Of a DNA stretch of 64,000 nt, positions 58,271-64,000 are shown in pieces. The notes beneath the pieces are model-generated. The model was not told where the DNA came from. It did not search any database and saw only the letters and a program-made list of their open reading frames with translations. The translations under genes were made by a program, and so were the position numbers. Origin of the DNA: Paraescarpia echinospica (taxonomy: Eukaryota > Annelida > Polychaeta > Sabellida > Siboglinidae). Every line of letters begins with the position of its first letter. The first letter of the stretch is position 1. Location of the stretch: positions 66,367,967 through 66,431,966 of the forward strand of contig CM034534.1 of the NCBI GenBank assembly GCA_020002185.1, read 5' to 3'.

Positions 58271-60532
58271 CCCCGCTCCAAACGATGGCACCAGTTGGAC
58301 CTGATTCTCACGCGACGCTGCCAACTGAGAAGCGTCCTCACCACACGTTCCTATCACAGCGCTGATTGCGACACAGATCATTCGCTGGTCTGCTGTAAGA
58401 TCAGGATTCAACCCAAGAAGCTTCATCGCGCCAAACCGTCAGGGAAGCCACGTATCGACACCAGCAAGGCAAAGGACCCAGGGAAGGTGGAGATGCTTGT
58501 GAAGAGCCTGGAAGACGCCCTGCAGGCGAAGCCCCCAGAGGGAGACGCAAAGCAGAGATGGGATCACCTCAGGGACACGATCCACGGCACGGCATTCTCT
58601 GTCTTCGGCAGGAAGCAGGGGAGGACTCAGGATTGGTTCGAGGCAAATGCCACTGAACTCAACACTGTGATTGAGGAAAAGCGTGCCGCATTGCTGGAAC
58701 ACAAGCGACAGCCAACACAATCAACACTGCAAGCTCTTAGAGAAGCTAGGGGTAAAGTGCAGCGCACAGCCAGAAGATGTGCCAACGACTATTGGATACA
58801 ACTCTGTGAGAGTATTCAGTTGGCAGCTGACACGGGAAACATCAGGGGTCTCTACGACGGTATAAAGAAGGCCATCGGACCAACACACAGCAAGACAGCT
58901 CCACTCAAATCAACTACTGGTGAAACCATCACAGACAAGAGCAAGCAAATGGAGAGGTGGGTGGAGCATTACTCGGACTTGTACGGCAGGGAGAACACCA
59001 TCTCAGACGCCACACTGGAAGCTGTGGAGCGCTTGCCTCTCATGGAGAAGCTAGACGAGACGCCAAGCCTGGAGGAGCTCAGCAAAGCCATAGACGGCCT
59101 GCCCACAGGAAAAGCGCCAGGGCTGGATGGAATCCCAGCAGAAGTCATCAAAAGTGCAAAGGGACCACTCCTTGAACACCTGCACGCTCTGCTCTGTCAG
59201 TGCTGGGTGGAAGGGGAAGTTCCCCAGGACATGAGAGACTGTAATATCATCACCCTGTACAAGAACAAAGGAGATCGCAGTGACTGCAATAACTACAGGG
59301 GGATCTCCTTGCTGAGCATCGTCGGTAAAGTATTCGCCCGCGTGGTCCTGAACAGACTTCAGAAGCTGGCTGACAGGGTATATCCAGAGTCACAATGCGG
59401 CTTCAGGTCGGAACGCTCCACGATCGACATGATATTCTCCCTGCGACAGCTCCAGGAGAAATGCAGAGAGCAGAAGCAGTCACACTACATAGCATTCATA
59501 GACCTGACAAAGGCCTTTGACCTCGTGAGCCGCGATGGCCTCTTCAAAGTCCTCGCAAGGATTGGATGTCCACTAAAGCTTCTGAGCGTGATTCAGTCAT
59601 TCCACAGAGGTATGAGAGGAGTCGTCCAGGTCGACGGGTCATCATCAACTCCATTCGACGTGAAAAGCGGAGTCAAGCAGGGGTGCGTGCTTGCCCCCAC
59701 CCTCTTTGGCATCTACTTTGCAGTCATGCTAAAGCATGCCTTCAGAACATCAACTGACGGAATCTACCTCCACACTAGGTCAGATGGCAAACTTTACAGC
59801 TTGTCCAGATTGAAAGCAAAGACCAAGATCCGTGAGGTTCTCATCAGAGACATGCTGTTCGCAGATGATGCTGCCTTGACAGCTCACGAGGAGCAACATC
59901 TTCAAAATCTTATGGATTGCTTCTCCCAAGCCTGCGAGGACTTCAGACTGACAATCAGTCTAAAGAAGACAAATATCATGAGCCAGGACACCGAAAGCCT
60001 GCCAGCCATCACCATAAACAACTACCAGCTGGATGTGGTGAAGGAATTCACATATCTCGGCTCAACAATGACCGACAACCTCTCCATGGACTCCGAAATC
60101 AGCAGACGGATTGGGCGAGCCACATCAATGCTTGCCATGTTCTCAAAGAGGGTCTGGGACAACGCCAAACTGACCCTGAACACCAAGATGACTGTCTACA
60201 GAGCCTGTGTCCTCAGTGCCCTCTTATATGGCAGCGAGTCATGGACTCTGTACTCGAGGCAAGAAAGGAGGCTCAACACTTTCCACATGCGCAGCCTGAG
60301 GCAGATCCTGGGCATCAAATGGTCGGACCACATAACAAATAACGAGGTCTTCCGACATGCTGCTACACCCAGCATCTATACTCTGCTACGACAACGTCGC
60401 CTTCGCTGGCTGGGACACGTCCGCAGGACGGCAGGATCCCCAAGGACCTACTATATGGCGAGCTCGCAACAGGCAAGAGAGCTCGGGGCCGCCCCCAACT
60501 CCGATTCAAAGATGTCTGTAAAAGAGACATGA
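58271..60532 (+). CDS. LINE polyprotein: endonuclease end, reverse transcriptase and C-terminal region, frameshifted near the 3' end
   Basis: About 750 codons are open. The start is the C-terminus of an APE endonuclease (WHQLDLILTRR, then DCDTDHSLVCCKI with the catalytic DH). RT blocks follow: GKAPGLDGIPAEVIK, NYRGISLLSIVGKVFARVVL, SQCGFRSERSTIDMIFSLRQ, motif A FIDLTKAFDLVSRDG, motif B KQGCVLAPTLF, motif C MLFADDAALTA, and LYGSESWTLYSRQERRL, LGIKWSDHITN, RRLRWLGHVRR. Near 60428 a small deletion shifts the frame. The expected continuation (LLYGELATGKRARGRPQ...) runs in the next frame to a TAG at 60589-60591 and on to a C-x2-C...H...C zinc-knuckle-like end (CNRCDRDCHSR, HSHNRRC) stopping at 60789. 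Defective but young. The true start codon is lost by 5' truncation. Confidence 0.9.
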   Translation, partial: PRSKRWHQLDLILTRRCQLRSVLTTRSYHSADCDTDHSLVCCKIRIQPKKLHRAKPSGKPRIDTSKAKDPGKVEMLVKSLEDALQAKPPEGDAKQRWDHLRDTIHGTAFSVFGRKQGRTQDWFEANATELNTVIEEKRAALLEHKRQPTQSTLQALREARGKVQRTARRCANDYWIQLCESIQLAADTGNIRGLYDGIKKAIGPTHSKTAPLKSTTGETITDKSKQMERWVEHYSDLYGRENTISDATLEAVERLPLMEKLDETPSLEELSKAIDGLPTGKAPGLDGIPAEVIKSAKGPLLEHLHALLCQCWVEGEVPQDMRDCNIITLYKNKGDRSDCNNYRGISLLSIVGKVFARVVLNRLQKLADRVYPESQCGFRSERSTIDMIFSLRQLQEKCREQKQSHYIAFIDLTKAFDLVSRDGLFKVLARIGCPLKLLSVIQSFHRGMRGVVQVDGSSSTPFDVKSGVKQGCVLAPTLFGIYFAVMLKHAFRTSTDGIYLHTRSDGKLYSLSRLKAKTKIREVLIRDMLFADDAALTAHEEQHLQNLMDCFSQACEDFRLTISLKKTNIMSQDTESLPAITINNYQLDVVKEFTYLGSTMTDNLSMDSEISRRIGRATSMLAMFSKRVWDNAKLTLNTKMTVYRACVLSALLYGSESWTLYSRQERRLNTFHMRSLRQILGIKWSDHITNNEVFRHAATPSIYTLLRQRRLRWLGHVRRTAGSPRTYYMASSQQARELGAAPNSDSKMSVKET

Positions 60533-60837
60533 AGGCCCTTGACATGGACGTTGACGGATGGGAAGACCTTGCCCAGGATCGCTCCCGCTAGAGACAGGAA
60601 CTGAATCGCAGCCTGCGCAGAGGGGAAAAGAAGTTGCAACTTGCGTCAGACGAACGGAGAGTGAGACGCAAAAACGGCCAGCAAGCTCCACCTGCAGACA
60701 CCGCTTTCAAGTGCAACCGCTGCGACAGGGACTGTCACTCCCGCATCGGCCTGCACAGCCACAACAGGCGCTGTTCCAGTGCCAACTGACTTTTCAGGGC
60801 GCAGAACCATGGCCATTTGTGACCGACGGATGCCACC
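58271..60837 (+). mobile_element. RTE-like LINE, 5'-truncated, 2.57 kb, with 12-bp target duplication
   Basis: AGTGATGTGGTT stands at 58259-58270 and again at 60838-60849. The sister repeat at about 55852-55863 shows the uninterrupted target, so the boundaries are secure. The insert starts inside the endonuclease domain and ends with a short 3' UTR (GACCGACGGATGCCACC). Confidence 0.93.
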
Positions 60838-60849
60838 AGTGATGTGGTT

Positions 60850-62150
60850 TTGAGAAGAGCCCTTGAGTAGATTTTGTGTATTGTGCCAGAAACAGAACCT
60901 GGTAGCTATTCCCCTTCCCAAAACATCTGTCATATGCGGAGTCTGTGTTTTGCATGGATATCTATTTTTATACAGTTGTTTTATATAAGCAGGAAGTTTG
61001 TGAAATTAGTTATTCATAGGCCACAGAAAAGTAATTCCCGGTTTCTCATCAATGAACATATTTAAAAATAGGTGCCACAACATTTTATTTTCTATTATAA
61101 TTATTCCTCTAAAAAGACATGGTGCAATAAGTGAACAGTAAACATGTCAACATTTTACTTCCATCATAACCCTTAATGATCTGTAACTATGATTCACCAA
61201 AAAAACATTTGATTAATAATTACCTACAGGGTTGTTTGATTTATGCCGGGCAGGAACTGTTTCTGCCCGGCAGAAATGGCAACAATAGGAAATAAATGCC
61301 ATTGATGGGCAAATGTGTTCTTTTTATATAAAACATCAGTTTCTTTCTGTACCTGTCTACGTATGATAACCATTTGTCTGCCCTGCTCACAATAAACATC
61401 ACATGAATGACAAAAGGAAGATCACTGCCACTTAACTTGTGGATTATTATAAACTGTTCTGCTACTGCTTGGTGGACAGTTAATTAGTGGCTCACGTTCA
61501 AATACATCAGGATGTTTTTCACACCTGCATGGCTCAGTAGTGTGCTGGCAGCCACTAAACCTATAAGCTTGTGTGAAAAGGATAGTTGGCAGAAGAACTA
61601 ACTTCAAAGCACCATTGCATCCATTTAGCCAGGCAGCAGTCACACTGTCCCAATGTCTGCTGCTATGTAAACTCATAAAGCCTGGAGTAACTAGAGGAAT
61701 CTACTTTTTCTTGTAAACGATTAAATACCCTGATCACAGAAGCATAATGCAAATTCAACTTTTGCAACAATTTCATTGAACTTCAATATTACTGTATAGT
61801 TTACATCCATGCCGAGTGCCACATTTTGTGCATCTTGCCAACTTACTGCCATTCCCTTCAACAGTAAAAAAATGCTCCCAAATTATGTCCTTTGGCCTAC
61901 CACCTTAAAACATGGTTACAACACAGCAGTATATCAGACTTATGTAGAGAGTGAGACAATCTTAGCAACTGATCCCTGCCCCATGTTTCTGGATTTGTGG
62001 TGTGCACTGGGCAAATTTAAATCCAATTATATGCAGCTCCAATTCAGTCAGTATTATATGGCATTAATTGCTACTGTTTTTAAGTCAAAATGCATGCTAT
62101 ATATATGTACCTTGTGAACAACTACTCAGATTTTTTATTCCAGGTGTATC
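60850..62150. other. Continuation of the composite repeat and unassigned AT-rich sequence
   Basis: 60838-60875 continues the 55850-type repeat (GTTTTGAGAAGAGCCCTTGA). The remainder has no recognised gene or RNA. A short near-palindrome GCCGGGCAGGAACTGTTTCT then GCCCGGC lies at 61244-61270. Confidence 0.4.
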
Positions 62151-62850
62151 TTCACTTATTTTGAAGAGCATTGAATTATCCACATGATGATACCTTTTAA
62201 TATGTTGTTGAAGTCACTTATTACATTCGCTTCTTTTAGGGATGTGGTCAGTTTCGCGTTAGTGGAGGCTGTAAACAACTTGCCTATGCAGCTTAATAGT
62301 GTAATGCCACGATAGTTGTCTGGGTCATCTATTGATTTGTATGTAGGTTTAATGATCCCAATACACCAATCTGTTGGCACAATGTCAGATAATAGAACTA
62401 GGTTAAACATCTTAACAATAACTATAATTAGTTCTGTGGAGCTGTTTTTTTAAGTATTCATTTATAACATTATCAATACCACATCCTTTTTGTTTTTGAG
62501 TTTTTTGATTTGCATTAGTACCTAATTTTGCATGAATGGTCTGTTTATGTGTTCGTTTGACTGGGAAATCTTTCTTGGATCAAAAGGTATTTTATTAGCT
62601 GTAGTTTCACTTTCAGGTTTTTTACTGAGTTTTTTAAAGTGGTACATAAACTTATCCAGTGAAATATTTCCACATTTTTCACTGCTGTTACTTGCTTTAT
62701 TAAGTATTCTGCAGGCTTGCTATGTTTTAGGTTGCGCAAGTTTTCATGTAACTGTTTATGGTAGCATTTTGATATCTGTTTTATAAAGCGCATTTTATAC
62801 CCACTAGCCAATTCTCTTAACTCTGCATTAGCTTCATCATTTTGCTCTCA
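62150..62850 (-). mobile_element. Reverse transcriptase remnant, minus strand
   Basis: On the minus strand a first part (62811-62545) reads SGYKMRFIKQISKCYHKQLH and NLRNLKHSKPAEYLIKQ. A second part (62410-62156) reads LSDIVPTDWCIGIIKPTYKS, then DNYRGITLLSCIGKLFTA, the RT1-2 blocks. The order fits one decayed LINE related to the fragment at 56390. Confidence 0.75.
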
Positions 62851-62854
62851 AATA

Positions 62855-63270
62855 ATTTGTCCTCTTAGTTTTACACATAAAGACATAATCTGGCATAATT
62901 TGATAAGTCTTTGTAGCAGCACATTTGAACTGCCAGTGTATCATTGCAACATAACATACATGCTGTGTGCCACATTTGAATGTCATGCATATAATATTTC
63001 CATGCAATCCATTTGCATATATAATGTAAAACGTCAACAGCCTTTTTCTTAATTTTCACTTTTTGACCCTTAAAATGTTCAATGCTCCATAACTTCGCAA
63101 ATTTTTGTAGCAGTCATAATTTTTGAAACCGTCTAAAACACCCTACCCAACCTTTACAAGCATGTAAGAAAACAATGTTACAATTTTTACGACTTATCAC
63201 TCATTTGGTCAGCCGGGGTCACATATAGACGTATATTAGTCCAAAGGACTTCCGGGCCTCTTGGCCCATT
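62855..63270 (+). repeat. Module B repeat, third copy
   Basis: TAAAGACATAATCTGGCATA, CGACTTATCACTCATTTGGT and TTAGTCCAAAGGACTTCCGG then GCCTCTTGGCCC, as at 47600 and 57745. Confidence 0.85.
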
Positions 63271-63608
63271 TTTTACAAATAAAATGTGTTCTAAAATATA
63301 AAAAGTTTGGCAAAAAAATGGTCTAAGAAATGTGCATTAGGAATTAATAAAGAAATTAGTGCAGAAATGAATCTTTTATACAAATTTTATCCATGCGTAT
63401 TATTTCTGAATATAAACCTAATAGAAGAACAGCCCATTTCGAGAACATAATTCATAGTGCATAATGTTTTGATAAAATCAAAATCTTCATGGAGTTAGAA
63501 AATTATAATAAAATGGCATAGTAACTAAGAAGTCTTCCATGCAACTTTTCATAGACAAACTGTTAGGCATCTTATGAAAACAGTACGACAAGCATTTCAG
63601 CATGTAAG

Positions 63609-63810
63609 ACGTGTCCCAGCCAGCGAAGGCGACGTTGTCGTAGCAGAGTATAGATGCTGGGTGTGGCAGCACGTCGGAAGACCTCGTTATTTGTTATGCG
63701 GTCCGACCATTTGATGCCCAGGATCCGCCTCAGGCTGTGCATGTGGAAAGTGTTAAGCCTCCTTTCTTGCCTCGAGTACAGAGTCCATGACTCGCTGCCA
63801 TATAAGAGGG
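63609..63810 (-). mobile_element. Orphan 200-bp internal LINE fragment flanked by 8-bp direct repeats
   Basis: The reverse complement matches the 58271-60837 LINE at about 60222-60423, with only a few differences (e.g. CATGCACAGCCTGAGGCGGA). It encodes LLYGSESWTLYSRQERRLNT and NNEVFRRAATPSIYTLL. CATGTAAG stands at 63601-63608 and 63811-63818. Confidence 0.85.
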
Positions 63811-63811
63811 C

Positions 63812-63980
63812 ATGTAAGTTTGTTCAAGATTTAGTTAAATTCGTAATTTGGAAGTGTAGTTTTAGTGACCTTTATGAATCAATCGTATGTGGATTAGGAC
63901 AGGATTCAGAAAGGCAACTAAAGTTCTACATTTCCAGACTACGAACATTTTTATTTCATGGACTGAATAATAATAAATAT
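63812..63980 (+). other. Open frame of unknown nature at the window edge
   Basis: TGTAAGTTTGTTCAAGATTT onward reads CKFVQDLVKFVIWKCSFSDL, then YESIVCGLGQDSERQLKFYI and SRLRTFLFHGLNNNK without a stop. It has no start and is too short to judge; it could be part of another element. Confidence 0.25.
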
Positions 63981-64000
63981 GTGTGTGCGTGCGTGCGTGC
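63978..64000. repeat. (TG/CG)n microsatellite at the window end
   Basis: TATGTGTGTGCGTGCGTGCG continues to the last base. Confidence 0.85.

Noticed and set aside
58439..58720. Minus-strand frames inside the 58-60 kb LINE
   Set aside because: Shadows of the plus-strand polyprotein, with no conserved motifs.

Overview
The window is eukaryotic, animal nuclear DNA. It has one long spliced gene with GT-AG introns and is dense in non-LTR retrotransposons, DNA transposons, tRNA-derived SINEs and minisatellites. Nothing bacterial is present. The protein reads as a deuterostome/lophotrochozoan RRP12. The repeat mix (LINEs with apurinic endonuclease, CR1/L2-like tails, a SINE with a tRNA head, hAT, Tc1, a TTAA element) suggests a marine invertebrate, possibly a mollusc. 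The species is inference and not settled by the sequence.

The central gene is RRP12 (ribosomal RNA processing 12 homolog) on the plus strand. I can follow 32 exons from 3247 to the stop at 47991, with every intron phase compatible. They give about 1257 residues covering almost all of the family's roughly 1300. The first exon (about 50 residues with the initiator Met) was not found and probably lies upstream of base 1. A 3' UTR follows, with an ATTAAA signal at 48519. RRP12 is a nucleolar/nuclear HEAT-repeat factor needed for pre-rRNA processing and export of pre-ribosomal subunits.

Layout. 1-2362: 5' part of a minus-strand LINE whose frame stays open to the window edge. 2369-2584: foldback MITE. 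2925-3232: 34-bp repeats leading into the first visible exon. 3.7-5.9 kb: a MITE and a 5'-truncated CR1/L2-like LINE. 7372-9711: a TTAA-flanked DNA element. 11.1-12.2 kb: 18-bp minisatellite starting at a splice donor. 14.3-15.7 kb: about 36 copies of a 40-bp unit, each carrying a splice-acceptor-like sequence. 15.9-16.3 kb: SINEs. 26.6-28.8 kb: a terminal-inverted-repeat element filled by about 40 copies of a 43-bp unit. 31.4-31.8 kb: repeats of an exon end plus donor. 35.1-36.3 kb: an uninterrupted Tc1/mariner transposase. 38858-39735: hAT remnant with perfect 8-bp target duplications. 43.0-44.3 kb: 56-bp minisatellite.

Downstream of RRP12, a CpG-richer stretch at about 49.6-49.95 kb may hold the first exon of another plus-strand gene (low confidence). 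From 50 to 64 kb the sequence is almost all repeats: a small satellite broken by a LINE fragment, minus-strand LINE remnants, a recurring two-module repeat family, and a near-complete RTE-like LINE (58271-60837) whose insertion duplicated 12 bp and whose pre-insertion site is preserved in a sister repeat at about 55.85 kb.

The most unusual theme is that several minisatellites inside RRP12 begin or end at exon-intron junctions and appear to have been seeded from the splice sites themselves. I see no new enzymatic or defence system.
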